Shown here in pieces: positions 15,624 through 24,458 of a DNA stretch of 64,000 nt; the first letter of the stretch is position 1, and every line of letters begins with the position of its first letter. This stretch comes from Kitasatospora indigofera. GTDB lineage: Bacteria > Actinomycetota > Actinomycetes > Streptomycetales > Streptomycetaceae. Made by a program: the position numbers and the translations under genes. The stretch covers positions 40,628-104,627 of the forward strand of contig NZ_BNBO01000029.1 in assembly GCF_014655955.1 (NCBI RefSeq), given 5' to 3'. Under the pieces are notes generated by a model. It was not told the origin of the DNA. It did not search any database and saw only the letters and a program-made list of their open reading frames with translations.

Positions 15624-15652
15624 CCGCCCCGGGCGCCCGGTGGCCGGGGCGG
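15624..15652. terminator. Bidirectional hairpin between convergent genes
   Basis: CCGCCCCGG (15624-15632) pairs with CCGGGGCGG (15644-15652) around an 11-base loop, between the ends of the monooxygenase and serine hydrolase genes. Confidence 0.6.
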
Positions 15653-15653
15653 T

Positions 15654-16820
15654 TCAGCTGCAGAGGGCCGCGTCCACCGCGGCTTCCAGGCGCTCCGTGA
15701 CGGCGTAGTCGGACGGGATGCCGGTCACCGTGATGTTCGCGGCCCGGCCGTCCTCGGTGGCTCCGCCCCGGGACTCGTACCCCGGGATGTCGCCGCCGTG
15801 GCCCCAGTAGACACCGCCGCAGGAGAGCGGCCTGCTGATGATGCCCAGCCCGTAGCCGGCGCCGCTGTCCCCGACGGGCACGGTGGCGCGCATCTGGGCG
15901 AGTTGGGCCGCGGGCAGCAGCCGGCCGCCGAGCAGCGCGGTGAAGAACCGGTCGAGGTCGGCGTTGGTGGAGATCATCTGGCCGGCCGCCCAGGCCGGCG
16001 AGGGGTCCAGCTCCGTGGCGTCGCGCGGCGGCGCGCCCGCCGCATCCCACCGGTACCCCTGCGGGTGCGGCTCCCGGATCGTCATGTCGCCGGGGGCGGG
16101 GAAGTAGGTGTGGCGCAGCCCGATGCGGCGGATCACGCGCCTGTCCACCTCCTCGGCGAGGGGCCGGCCGGTGACCTTCTGGACGATCAGGCCGGCCAGC
16201 AGGTAATTCGTGCTGCTGTAGCCGAACTTGGCCCCCGGGGCGAAGTCGGCCTTCTGCCGCAGGGCGATGTCGAGGATGTCGCGGGGTTCCAGGTACCGGT
16301 GTTGCAGGATGGCGTCGTCGACGTAGCTCTCGTACTCGGGCAGTCCGCTGGTGTGCTGCAGGAGTTGGCGGACGGTGACGAGGCGTCCGTCGATCCCCTC
16401 CCCGCGGACGAGGCCCGGCAGGTAGGTGTCGACCGTGGCGTCGAGGGCGATCCTTCCCTCGCCGACCAGTTGCAGCACGACCACCGCGGTGAAGGTCTTG
16501 GTGTTGCTGCCGATCCGCACCTGACCGTCCCCCGGGACCTTCGCACCGGTCGACAGGTCGCCCACCCCCGCGGTGTAGGTCCGGGTGCGGCCGGCCCGGT
16601 CCGTGACGCTCGCCAGCGCGGCGGGCAGGCCGTCGTCGCGGACCAGCGCGGTCAGGCGCTGCTGGACGGTGCCGGGCCTCGGGGCGGCCGGCGCGGGGGG
16701 CGCCACGACTCCCGCCGTCAGGAGGCCGACGGCCACCGCGGCCGCGAGGGACACGGCCCGTCGTCGGCCGGCCTGTCGGTGCCCGGTGGGGCGGGGCGGG
16801 TGTTCGGTCCGGTCGCGCAT
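15654..16820 (-). CDS. Secreted serine hydrolase, beta-lactamase/D-Ala-D-Ala carboxypeptidase fold
   Basis: 388 aa from the ATG with AGGAG upstream. A twin-Arg-like basic start and a hydrophobic stretch (about 22-45, ending APAAP) form an export signal. Catalytic motifs of class C-like serine hydrolases are present: SNTK (SxxK, nucleophile Ser), YSSTN (YxN) and HGG near the C-terminus. The PGLVRGEG and LLQHTSGLPEY segments are typical. Members act as D-aminopeptidases, esterases or carboxypeptidases outside the cell. The substrate is undetermined. The gene is convergent with the monooxygenase and divergent from the two-component system. Confidence 0.9.
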   Translation of the reverse strand: MRDRTEHPPRPTGHRQAGRRRAVSLAAAVAVGLLTAGVVAPPAPAAPRPGTVQQRLTALVRDDGLPAALASVTDRAGRTRTYTAGVGDLSTGAKVPGDGQVRIGSNTKTFTAVVVLQLVGEGRIALDATVDTYLPGLVRGEGIDGRLVTVRQLLQHTSGLPEYESYVDDAILQHRYLEPRDILDIALRQKADFAPGAKFGYSSTNYLLAGLIVQKVTGRPLAEEVDRRVIRRIGLRHTYFPAPGDMTIREPHPQGYRWDAAGAPPRDATELDPSPAWAAGQMISTNADLDRFFTALLGGRLLPAAQLAQMRATVPVGDSGAGYGLGIISRPLSCGGVYWGHGGDIPGYESRGGATEDGRAANITVTGIPSDYAVTERLEAAVDAALCS

Positions 16821-17014
16821 GGGTCAACTCCTGTGGAGGTCGGGAATCCGGTGCCCGTCCGTGCCGGGCACGGTCGGGCACCGGGACGGGGCGGGCCCGG
16901 ACGGCCGTCCGGGCGGTGCGCCCTGGGCCGGGGAGGCCCGGCGGAACCGCCGGGCCGGGCACGATCCTGGCTTCCCGGAGGCCTCCCGCACATCGCGGAA
17001 AGGCGGGAGAACGC

Positions 17015-17042
17015 CCTCCCCCGATCGGGGGAGGCCCCCGAT
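17015..17042 (+). promoter_or_regulatory. Overlapping alternative hairpins covering the kinase ribosome binding site
   Basis: CCTCCCCCGATCGGGGGAGG (17015-17034) is a perfect 20-bp palindrome that ends in the Shine-Dalgarno. ATCGGGGG (17024-17031) can instead pair with CCCCCGAT (17035-17042), which includes the start codon A and T. The two structures exclude each other and hide different parts of the initiation site. The element could equally be a DNA-binding palindrome. Confidence 0.55.
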
Positions 17043-18348
17043 GACCTGCCCGGCCATACTGGCGATCATGATCAGGGGACTCCGGCCGCTGCTGCGCGGC
17101 TCCACGTACACGGGTGTGCTGTTCGCCTACGCCGGCGCGCTGGCGAGCCTTCCGCTGCTGCCGTTCGCACTGGCGCCGGCGCTGGCCTGGCGATCCGCCC
17201 CGGAGGCCGCGCGGATCGTGCTGGTACTGCTGCTCTGGGCCGTACTGACCGGCTCCGTGGGGCTGGCCCGCACCACGCGGCGGGTGCTGGTCGTGGCCGC
17301 CCGCCGGCTGCTGAGGGTGCCGTTGCCCGATCCGGTGGCCGGCCGCCTGCGGGCGGGCCCCGCCGGCGGGCCGGCCACGTCGGCCGGTGCCGCGCCGTCC
17401 GGTGCCGGCCGCTGGCGGACGCCGCTCTGGCTGCTGGTGCACGTGCTGCTGGGGTGGACCGGGGCGCTGGTGAGCGGCCTGCTGATCCTCCTGGGCCTGA
17501 GCCTGCCGGGCGGCCGGCTCGGCGGCCAGGTGGAGCTGACCCTGTCCGGCCGGGCGCTGCGGGTGGACGGCGGCTGGCAGAGCTGGGTGCTGGGACTCGG
17601 CTGCCTGCTGCTGGCCGCCGCCGGGTGCGCGGCGGTGACCGGCGCCCTGCGCTGGACGGCGCCCCGGCTGCTCGGGCCTTCCCCGGCCGAGCGACTCGCG
17701 CTGGCGGCCGAGCGGGAGCTGCTGCTGGCCGAACGCAACCGCCTGGCACATGAGTTGCACGACTCCATCGGGCACACCCTGACCGCTGCCACCATCCAGG
17801 CGGCGGTGGCGGGCGAACTCCTCGCCGCCGACCCGGCGGCCGCCCGGGCCGCCCTGCGCAGCATCGAGGAGTCGGCCCGCGCCGCGCTGGAGGACCTGGA
17901 CCACGTGCTCGGCGTGCTGCGCGAGGAGCGGCCGGGGACGGCACCGACCCGGACGCTGAGCGACCTGCCCGAGCTGCTGGACCGGTTGCGGCACGCCGGT
18001 GCGGTCCTGGAGCCGGACCTGTCGGGCGACTTGGCGCAGGTGCCGGGGACGCTCTCCCGGGCGGCGTACCGGATCCTCCAGGAGGGGCTGACGAACGCCC
18101 TGCGGCACGGGGCGGGTGGTCCGATCGAAGTCCGGGTGGCGGCCGGCGCGGACGGGCTGGAGCTTGACGTGGTCAACCGGACCGGCGCGGCTCCCGGCCA
18201 CGGCCCCGGTGCCTTCCCGACCACCGGGCACGGCCTGCCCGGCCTGGCCGAGCGGGTCCGGCTGCTGCACGGTGAGATCGACTTCGGCCCGGCCGGGCCC
18301 CGGCACTGGCGGCTGGCCGTCCGGCTGCCGCTCCGGTTGCCGGCGTGA
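17041..18348 (+). CDS. NarL-type sensor histidine kinase
   Basis: 435 aa from the ATG at 17041 with GGGGGAGG six bases upstream; an ATG at 17068 is the alternative. There are four hydrophobic segments (about 28-50, 57-75, 126-154 and 183-201). The HisKA_3 dimerisation helix follows, LLLAERNRLAHELHDSIGH, with the phospho-His at about 240, and then an HATPase domain with ILQEGLTNALRHG and a GHGLPGLAERVRLLHG G-box. There is no large outside domain, so it probably senses within the membrane. Its stop overlaps the regulator start (GTGA), making one operon. Confidence 0.9.
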   Translation: MTCPAILAIMIRGLRPLLRGSTYTGVLFAYAGALASLPLLPFALAPALAWRSAPEAARIVLVLLLWAVLTGSVGLARTTRRVLVVAARRLLRVPLPDPVAGRLRAGPAGGPATSAGAAPSGAGRWRTPLWLLVHVLLGWTGALVSGLLILLGLSLPGGRLGGQVELTLSGRALRVDGGWQSWVLGLGCLLLAAAGCAAVTGALRWTAPRLLGPSPAERLALAAERELLLAERNRLAHELHDSIGHTLTAATIQAAVAGELLAADPAAARAALRSIEESARAALEDLDHVLGVLREERPGTAPTRTLSDLPELLDRLRHAGAVLEPDLSGDLAQVPGTLSRAAYRILQEGLTNALRHGAGGPIEVRVAAGADGLELDVVNRTGAAPGHGPGAFPTTGHGLPGLAERVRLLHGEIDFGPAGPRHWRLAVRLPLRLPA

Positions 18349-19061
18349 CCGGCCCGGACGGGAGCGGAGGCCTCCCCGCCGCTCCCGCCGCCGGCCCCCC
18401 GGACGCCCCCGTCACCCTGCTGATCGCGGACGACGACGAGGTGACCCGCAGTGGGCTGCGCACCCTGCTCTCGGCGCAGCCGGGGATCACGGTGGTCGGG
18501 GAGGCCGCCGACGGGGTCGAGGCGGTCGAGCGGGCCCGGTCGCTGCGGCCCGACGTCGTCCTGATGGACGTGCGGATGCCGCGCCGCAACGGGATCGAGG
18601 CCACCCGGCTGCTGCTGGCCGGGCCGGCCGGGCCACCGAAGGTCGTGGTGATCACCACCTTCGAGAACGACGGCTACGTGACCGCCGCGCTCGGCGCGGG
18701 GGCCTCCGGATTCGTGCTCAAGCGGCTTCCGGTCCGGCAGATCGCGGAGGCCGTGCGGGTGGTGGCGGCGGGCGAGGCGGTGCTCTTCCCCGCGGCGCTG
18801 GGCCGGATGGTCGCGGCCCGTCCGCTGGGTTCCGCGCAGGCCCTGCCGCGGGCGGCTCTGACGGGGCGGGAGGAGGAGGTGCTGCGGCTGATGGCCACCG
18901 GGCTGTCCAACCCGGAGATCGCCGAGTCGCTCACGGTGAGCCTGGAGACGGTGAAGACGCACGTCGGGAACGTGCTGACCAAGCTCGGTGCGCAGAACCG
19001 GACCCATGCGGTGGTGATCGCGTACGAGTCAGGCCTGGTGGTGCCGGGATTCGCCGGCTGA
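18345..19061 (+). CDS. NarL/FixJ-family response regulator
   Basis: 238 aa from a GTG overlapping the kinase stop. A Gly/Pro-rich tail of about 22 residues precedes the receiver domain (TLLIADDDEVTRSGLR, phospho-Asp in VVLMDVRMP at about 75, then ITTFENDGY and FVLKRLPVRQI). The C-terminal LuxR-type helix-turn-helix is LTGREEEVLRLMATGLSNPEIAESL with TVKTHVGNVLTKL. It forms the output of the kinase at 17041. No obvious target operon is adjacent; the genes on both sides are on the opposite strand. Confidence 0.92.
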   Translation: MTGPDGSGGLPAAPAAGPPDAPVTLLIADDDEVTRSGLRTLLSAQPGITVVGEAADGVEAVERARSLRPDVVLMDVRMPRRNGIEATRLLLAGPAGPPKVVVITTFENDGYVTAALGAGASGFVLKRLPVRQIAEAVRVVAAGEAVLFPAALGRMVAARPLGSAQALPRAALTGREEEVLRLMATGLSNPEIAESLTVSLETVKTHVGNVLTKLGAQNRTHAVVIAYESGLVVPGFAG

Positions 19062-19143
19062 CCCGGCCTGCCGCCTGCCGCCTGCCGCTTGCCCGCCGCC
19101 CGCCGTCCGCCTGCCCGCCGCCGCCAGGGCGCGCGGGCGGGGG

Positions 19144-19965
19144 CTACCCGCTCAGGCCGGTGATGACGTCCATCGCCGAGCGGGGCGCCCTGCCGAGCAG
19201 GGCGCGGAGGTCGCCGCCGGTCCGGTCCAGGAAGCCCGCCGCGACGGCGGAGCAGGTGCCGAGCACCATCGGCACCTGGAAGGGCGCGGCGCCGGAGGCG
19301 GTCAGGCGTTCGCGGGCCAGGGCCAGCGGCTCGGACTCGTAGACGACACCCGGGCCGTGGGCGCGGGCGAGGTCCTCGCCGCCGAGGGCCTCTTCGCCGA
19401 CCAGCTCGTAGGTGCGCCCCGCGTGCGCGGCCGGCGCGAGGACGACGGCCGCCGCGGCGTCCGCGAGGTCCGCGCGGGCCACCGCGGCCAGCCGGCCCCG
19501 GCCCAGCGGGGCGGTCAGCCTGCCGTCCGGGGCCGGCGCGGCGAGCTGTCCCAGCAGTTCGGCGTACAGGCCGTTGCGCAGGATCGTCCAGTCCGCCGAG
19601 CCCTCGCGCAGCCGGCGCTCGGTCCACCGGTGGGGGAGGGCGTAGGGCAGGTGGTCGCCGTCGCCGGTCAGGCTGGTGTAGACGATGTGCCGCACGCCGG
19701 CCCGCTCGGCCGCGTCGACGGCCGCCCCGTGGCGGGCGATCACGGTGTCGTCCTCGCCGTAGCCGGCGGAGACCAGCAGCAGGACGTCCACCCCGGCGAA
19801 GGCGCCGGCGAGGGTGTCCGGCACGTCGAAGTCGAGCGGGCGGACGGGCAGCGGCACCCGGACGCGCTCGGGCGCGCGGGTGCCGAGGACGACGTCGCCC
19901 TGCCCGGCCAGCCGCTCGGCGACGAGGGTGCCGAGGCCGCCGGTGGCGCCGGTGAGGAGGATCAA
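19144..19965 (-). CDS. NmrA-like NAD(P)-binding atypical short-chain dehydrogenase
   Basis: 273 aa from a TTG at 19965 with GGGAG six bases ahead, which gives the family-typical start MILLTGATGGLG. An ATG at 20010 would add 15 residues and lacks a ribosome site. The Rossmann motif TGATGGLG is at the N-terminus. VRHIVYTSLTG and TERRLREGSADWTILRNGLYAE are typical of NmrA/QorB-type proteins that bind NAD(P) and may act as quinone or redox sensors or reductases. It is divergent from an HxlR regulator 84 bases away, a common redox-response pairing. Confidence 0.85.
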   Translation of the reverse strand: MILLTGATGGLGTLVAERLAGQGDVVLGTRAPERVRVPLPVRPLDFDVPDTLAGAFAGVDVLLLVSAGYGEDDTVIARHGAAVDAAERAGVRHIVYTSLTGDGDHLPYALPHRWTERRLREGSADWTILRNGLYAELLGQLAAPAPDGRLTAPLGRGRLAAVARADLADAAAAVVLAPAAHAGRTYELVGEEALGGEDLARAHGPGVVYESEPLALARERLTASGAAPFQVPMVLGTCSAVAAGFLDRTGGDLRALLGRAPRSAMDVITGLSG

Positions 19966-20049
19966 GACGTGCTCCCTGCGGGGTAGGTTCTCTTCGGTGA
20001 CCAGCACCATCCTGCGGATCCGCGTCGCCGGGCATAAGGAGGCACTTGC

Positions 20050-20460
20050 ATGTCGGTAGGGCACACGGGGATAACCACCGGGCCCGTGGTCAGCTGCGAG
20101 GAGCACGTGGACTGCGGCATCCGCGACGTCCTGGACCGGATCGGCGACAAGTGGTCCGTCCTGGTCGTCGTCGAACTGGCCCAGGGCATGCGCCGGTTCC
20201 GCGGGCTGCAGCGCGCCGTCCCGGGGATCTCCCAGCGGATGCTGACGCTCACCGTGCGCCGGTTGGAGCGGGACGGGCTGCTCACCCGGACCGTCCACCC
20301 GACCGTTCCGCCCCAGGTCGAGTACGAGCTGACGCCGATGGGGCACAGCCTGACCCACCTGGTCCGGGCGCTCGCCGACTGGTCGCTGGAGCACCGGGAC
20401 GCCATCGCGTCGGCCCGCCAGGAGTGGGACGGGGCGAACCCCGGTTCCGGGATCCGCTGA
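20050..20460 (+). CDS. HxlR-family winged-helix regulator
   Basis: 136 aa with AAGGAGG (20036-20042) before the ATG. CGIRDVLDRIGDKWSVLVVVEL is the family signature and RRFRGLQRAVPGISQRMLT the recognition region. Two cysteines lie at the start of helix 1 (about 16 and 22), and the second is the position used for redox or aldehyde sensing in HypR/YodB-type members. It probably represses the divergent NmrA-like gene and itself. I could not pick out a convincing palindrome in the 84-base gap. Confidence 0.9.
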   Translation: MSVGHTGITTGPVVSCEEHVDCGIRDVLDRIGDKWSVLVVVELAQGMRRFRGLQRAVPGISQRMLTLTVRRLERDGLLTRTVHPTVPPQVEYELTPMGHSLTHLVRALADWSLEHRDAIASARQEWDGANPGSGIR

Positions 20461-20508
20461 CGGGCCGCCGGCCGCACGGACGGACGGGGGCGGCACGGGG
20501 AGCGGTCG

Positions 20509-21687
20509 TCAGGAGTCCAGCCAGGCGGTGAGCTCCTCGGTGTGCTCGCCCAGGCGCGGCGGCCGGCGGACGTAGCGGGGCGGGGTGCGGGAGAGGCCGA
20601 TCGGATTGGCCACCAGGTCCAGCGGGCCCCGGTCGCCGGCCACGGTGGCGCGCGGCGACAGGCCCAGCGACTCGGCCAGGCCGAAGGCGCCCGCCAGGTC
20701 GTTCACCGGGCCGCAGGGCACGCCGAGCGGGGTGAGCAGGTCGAACCACTCGGCGGCGGTCCGGCCGGCCAGCAGGGCGGAGAGCGCGGCGGCCAGTTCG
20801 GCCACGTGCGCGACCCGGTCGGTGTTGGTGGCGAACCGCCGGTCCCGGGCGAGGCCGGGGGCGGCCAGCCCCTGGCACAGCGCGGCGAACTGACGGTCGT
20901 TGCCGACCGCGATCACCAGCTGCCGGTCGGCGGCCTCGAACACCTCGTACGGGGCGATCGACGGGTGCCGGTTGCCGAGGATCCCGGGCACCGCGCCCGC
21001 CAGCGTGTACCCGGCGGCCTGGTTCACCATGCTCGACAGCAGCGAGGTGAGCAGGTTGACCTCGACGTGCTGGCCCTCGCCGGTCGTCTCCCGCTCGCGC
21101 AGCGCGGCCAGCACCCCCACGGCGGCGTGCAGGCCGGTCAGCACGTCCACCAGCGCCACACCGGCCTTCACCGGCTCGCCCGGGCCCGGTCCGGTGACGC
21201 TCATCAGGCCGCCCACGGCCTGCACCAGCAGGTCGTACCCGGGCAGCGCGGCGCCCGGGCCGGGGCCGAACCCGCTCAGCGAGCAGTACACCAGGCCGGG
21301 GTTGAGGGCGTGCGCCCGCTCGTACCCGAGGCCGTGCCGCGCCATCGTGCCGGGCCGGAAGTTCTCGAACAACACGTCCGCACGGCGGACGAGTTCGACC
21401 GCGCGGACGTGGTCGGCGGGCTCCCGCAGGTCGAGCGTCAGCGATCGCTTGTTGCGGTTCACCGAGAGGAAGTACGTCGCCTCGCCCTGGGCGTGCGGCG
21501 GCCCCCAGGCCCGGGTGTCGTCGCCGCCCCCCGGCCGCTCGACCTTCACCACGTCCGCCCCGAGGTCGGCCAGCAGCATGGTGGCGTACGGCGCGGCCAG
21601 CACCTGGCCGAAGTCGGCGACCAGGACGCCCGACAGCGGCTGACCACCGCCGGCGCCCGTCGGCGGCACGCCGTCCCCGGCGCTCAT
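20509..21687 (-). CDS. Class III CoA-transferase (CaiB/BaiF family)
   Basis: 392 aa from an ATG at 21687; the start is uncertain because no clear ribosome site is visible and the frame is open to 21810. Family landmarks are LSGVLVADFGQVLAAPYATMLLADLGADVVKVE, VNRNKRSLTLDL and LPGYDLLVQAVGG, whose Asp is the acyl-carboxylate nucleophile, plus NRHPSIAPYEVF. It moves CoA between an acyl-CoA donor and a carboxylic acid in the cytoplasm. The neighbours do not reveal the acid. Confidence 0.88.
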   Translation of the reverse strand: MSAGDGVPPTGAGGGQPLSGVLVADFGQVLAAPYATMLLADLGADVVKVERPGGGDDTRAWGPPHAQGEATYFLSVNRNKRSLTLDLREPADHVRAVELVRRADVLFENFRPGTMARHGLGYERAHALNPGLVYCSLSGFGPGPGAALPGYDLLVQAVGGLMSVTGPGPGEPVKAGVALVDVLTGLHAAVGVLAALRERETTGEGQHVEVNLLTSLLSSMVNQAAGYTLAGAVPGILGNRHPSIAPYEVFEAADRQLVIAVGNDRQFAALCQGLAAPGLARDRRFATNTDRVAHVAELAAALSALLAGRTAAEWFDLLTPLGVPCGPVNDLAGAFGLAESLGLSPRATVAGDRGPLDLVANPIGLSRTPPRYVRRPPRLGEHTEELTAWLDS

Positions 21688-21904
21688 CGGCGGCCGCCCG
21701 GCCGCCGACCGGTCACCGGCGGCTGTCCGGTCACCGGTGGCCCGGCCGGCCCCGCGGTCGTCGCTGTGCTCCGCTGCATGACACCCTCCCAAGCTCCGTA
21801 CCTGACGCACCGGCCGCCGCCGGGTGCGGCGCCGGCCGGGACCGGCTCCGGGCGGGAACGGTCCGTGCCGAACATTGTGGAGCCGCGCGGGCGCGGGGAC
21901 GGTG

Positions 21905-21947
21905 GACGCGGTGTCCTGGCGTCGGGGTGTCGCCAGGACACCGCGTC
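21905..21947 (-). terminator. Strong terminator after the Gfo/Idh/MocA gene
   Basis: A 17-bp perfect stem (21905-21921 with 21931-21947) with a 9-base loop lies 43 bases past the oxidoreductase stop. The rest of the 303-base gap to the CoA-transferase gene holds no other feature I can identify. Confidence 0.8.
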
Positions 21948-21990
21948 GGCACGGGTGGGTGCCGGGCCGGTCCGGCCGGGTGCCGGGCCG

Positions 21991-23037
21991 TCAGTCGCGG
22001 TCTCCCGGGTAGCGCAGGCCGATCCGGCGGCGGACGGTGTCCAGCGTGGCCATCACGGCCAGCGTCCCGTCCAACGGGACGAGCGGCGACTCGACCGCCC
22101 CCGCCCGCAGGCAGCGCATCACCTCCGCCGCCTCGTACCGGTAGCCGTGCCCGGCCTCGCGCGGGAACCGGAACTCCTCCGGCTCGTGCCCGCGGCGGTG
22201 CAGCACGAAGGAGTCGGGCCGGTAGAAGTCGCGGGGGATCTCGATCCGGCCCAGCGTGCCGCCGATCTCGGCCCGCTGCGCACCGTCCGAGACGATCGAG
22301 CAGGACAGCACGGCGTGCGCCCCGCCCGGGTGCCCGAGCACGATGCCGGTGTTGTCGTCCACGCCGTCGGCGGCGATCCGCCCCCAGGCCTGGACGCTGT
22401 CCGGCGCGCCCAGCAGCAGCTGGGCGAAGGCCAGCGGGTAGACGCCGATGTCCAGCAGCGCGCCGCCGCCGGCGCCCGGGTCGCGCAGCCGCCCGCTCCC
22501 GCCGGGATCCGCGGTGAACGCGAACTCCGCCTGGACGGTGCGGACGTCACCGATCGCGCCGTCGTCGATCAATTGGGTCAGCCGGCGGACGGCCGGGTCC
22601 AGGTAGGTCCACATCGCCTCCATCAGGAAGACCCGGTGCTCGCGGGCCAGCCGTACCAGGTCCTGCGCCTCGGGCAGGTTGAGGGTGAACGGCTTCTCGC
22701 AGAGCACCGGCTTGCCGGCCGCCAGCAGGAGGGCGGTGGCGGCGTGGTGCTGGGCGTGCGGGGTGGCCACGTAGACGACGTCGATCTCCGGGTCCTTGGC
22801 CAGCTGCTCCCAACTGCCGTACGCCCGGGGGATGTCATGGCGCTCGGCGAAGCGCCGGGCGGACTCCTCGGTACGGGAGGCGACCGCGGTGAGGCGGGCG
22901 TCCGGGAGCAGTGCGAGGTCCTCGGCGAAGGCGGTGGCGATGGCGCCGGTGGCGAGGATGCCCCAGCGGACCGGCGCGGTCGCGGTTGCGGGGGCGGCGG
23001 GGGTGCTGGGGGCGCTGCGGGGGGTGGGGGCGGTCAT
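21991..23037 (-). CDS. Gfo/Idh/MocA-family oxidoreductase
   Basis: 348 aa after an Ala/Thr/Pro-rich start of about 20 residues. The NAD(P) Rossmann motif is WGILATGAIATAFAEDL. DVVYVATPHAQHHAATALLLAAGKPVLCEKPFTLN includes the conserved EKP lysine. GGGALLDIGVYPL matches the second domain and its catalytic Asp/His region. The family oxidises or reduces hydroxyls of sugars, inositols and sugar nucleotides. A perfect CebR-type operator (23098-23111) lies 61 bases before the start, which suggests control by a LacI-family repressor of oligosaccharide use. Confidence 0.88.
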   Translation of the reverse strand: MTAPTPRSAPSTPAAPATATAPVRWGILATGAIATAFAEDLALLPDARLTAVASRTEESARRFAERHDIPRAYGSWEQLAKDPEIDVVYVATPHAQHHAATALLLAAGKPVLCEKPFTLNLPEAQDLVRLAREHRVFLMEAMWTYLDPAVRRLTQLIDDGAIGDVRTVQAEFAFTADPGGSGRLRDPGAGGGALLDIGVYPLAFAQLLLGAPDSVQAWGRIAADGVDDNTGIVLGHPGGAHAVLSCSIVSDGAQRAEIGGTLGRIEIPRDFYRPDSFVLHRRGHEPEEFRFPREAGHGYRYEAAEVMRCLRAGAVESPLVPLDGTLAVMATLDTVRRRIGLRYPGDRD

Positions 23038-23097
23038 GGGGCCCGTTCTGGTCGGGGCGGCCGCTCGGTGCGGTCTGCGTGTCCGTATCGGAGCATA

Positions 23098-23111
23098 TGG
23101 GAGCGCTCCCA
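23098..23111. promoter_or_regulatory. CebR-type LacI-family operator
   Basis: TGGGAGCGCTCCCA is a perfect 14-bp palindrome identical to the box bound by the Streptomyces cellobiose repressor CebR. It lies in the gap between the Gfo/Idh/MocA gene (start 23037) and the plus-strand gene at 23299. The flanks are AT-rich (GCATA before, CAGAAT after). Confidence 0.8.
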
Positions 23112-23298
23112 CAGAATGGCCCCGGGGGCCGACCGGGCCTGCCCGGAAGGGCCGGGGACGCCGGACTCCGGGATGCCCGGCTCCCGGGACGCCCGGAGCC
23201 GCCCGGCGGGCGGTCGGGAGCGGCCGAAATTCCGTTGTCCCCGCCCGCCCGGCCTGCTGGGATGCAGGGGCTACGACGACGAGGGGGACGGCTTGGCG

Positions 23299-24309
23299 GT
23301 GTTCGGGTGCGCGGACTGCGGCACGGTGCTGACGGCGGCGGTCTCGGAGGTGGCGCTGCCGATCCACCTGAGCGCCACCCACTGGGAGACGCTCCACCCG
23401 CCGCTCCTGGAGGCGGGGACCTACGCCGTCGACCCCGAGCCGAACGGACCGCCCTGGCGCCGGTGGGAGGAGGCCGTCGCGGAGGAGGCCGCCGGGCGGG
23501 GGATCTTCGCGCCGGTGGGCGCCCTGTCCGACGGACCGACGGACACCGTCCTGCTCGCCCCCGGTGACCTGCGCGGCACCGGGCTGATCCTGGAGCGCGC
23601 CGACGGCTACTGCATGGGCATCGACGGGCGGGCCGGGCCGAACCTCGCCTGCCTGGGCTGCGGGCTGCCGGTCGGCACCCGGATGGACGACTGCGGGCAG
23701 TGGCAGCTGGTCCGGCTCCTCCCGCACGCGCTGGTGCGGCTGCCCGGCCCTCCGGAGCGGCCGGTCATGGCCTGGTCGCGGCTGCCGGCCGACGGCGCGC
23801 TGTGGCACGGGCTGAGCGAGTTCCGGGACATCCCGGCGGGCGTGGCCCTCGCCCACCTGGTGGTGGCCGCCCGGGGCGGGCCGGTCGAGCCGGCGCCCGG
23901 TCCGGTCGCCGAACTCCTCGGTCCGACGATCGCCGCCCTGCTGCCCCCGGGTGCGGGTGCCAAGCGGCTGGACCTGGCCGGGCCGGGGTACGGCGAGCCG
24001 GCCGCCGACCTGCTGCTGGTGCCGGTGCACCCGCAGACCGGGGCCGTGTGGCGGCCGGGCCGCGGGGCGGTGGCGGTGCCCGTCGAGGCCTCGTTCTGGG
24101 CCGAGCTGGCCTTCCCGGTCCACCGGACCAGGCTGCCGGTGGTCGGCGGGCTGCCCGCGGGTGTGGAGCGGGACGATCCGCTGCCGCTGTTCTGGCGGTC
24201 CCGGTACTGGCCGTCGCGCGATGCCTTCCGGTACACGCTGGCGCGGATGCCCGCCGTCCGGGAGCCGTGGCTGCGGGCGGCGTCGGCCCGTGCGAGGGCT
24301 TGGTACTGA
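23299..24309 (+). CDS. Unknown protein with two CxxC pairs
   Basis: 336 aa from a GTG at 23299; a TTG at 23293 is also possible with GAGGGGG upstream. I do not assign a function. The N-terminus FGCADCGTVLTAAVSEVALP and a later LACLGCGLPVGTRMDDCG supply two CxxC pairs that could bind one zinc. There is no signal peptide or membrane helix. The length and the GTYAVDPEPNGPPWRRWEE segment suggest a conserved actinobacterial cytoplasmic protein. It ends before an 8-bp tandem repeat. Confidence 0.8.
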   Translation: MFGCADCGTVLTAAVSEVALPIHLSATHWETLHPPLLEAGTYAVDPEPNGPPWRRWEEAVAEEAAGRGIFAPVGALSDGPTDTVLLAPGDLRGTGLILERADGYCMGIDGRAGPNLACLGCGLPVGTRMDDCGQWQLVRLLPHALVRLPGPPERPVMAWSRLPADGALWHGLSEFRDIPAGVALAHLVVAARGGPVEPAPGPVAELLGPTIAALLPPGAGAKRLDLAGPGYGEPAADLLLVPVHPQTGAVWRPGRGAVAVPVEASFWAELAFPVHRTRLPVVGGLPAGVERDDPLPLFWRSRYWPSRDAFRYTLARMPAVREPWLRAASARARAWY

Positions 24310-24352
24310 ACGGCGGCGTCGACGGCCCCGAGGCCCCGAGGCACCTGGCCCG

Positions 24353-24416
24353 GACGCCCTGACGCCCTGACGTGCTGAGGCCCTGACGCCCTGAGGCCCC
24401 GACGCCCTGACGCCCG
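24353..24416. repeat. Eight degenerate 8-bp tandem repeats (GACGCCCT)
   Basis: Units at 24353, 24361, 24385 and 24401 are identical GACGCCCT, and the other four differ at one or two bases. They lie in the convergent gap between the CxxC protein and the F420-type reductase. This looks like replication slippage. Confidence 0.8.
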
Positions 24417-24458
24417 ACGTTCTGTGGCCCCGGCGCCCGACCCCCTGAGGCCCGGACG

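Noticed and set aside
14456..21687. Secondary-metabolite cluster suggested by monooxygenase, CoA-transferase and NmrA-like genes
   Set aside because: No synthase, carrier protein or tailoring set is present. The genes are in separate, differently oriented units.
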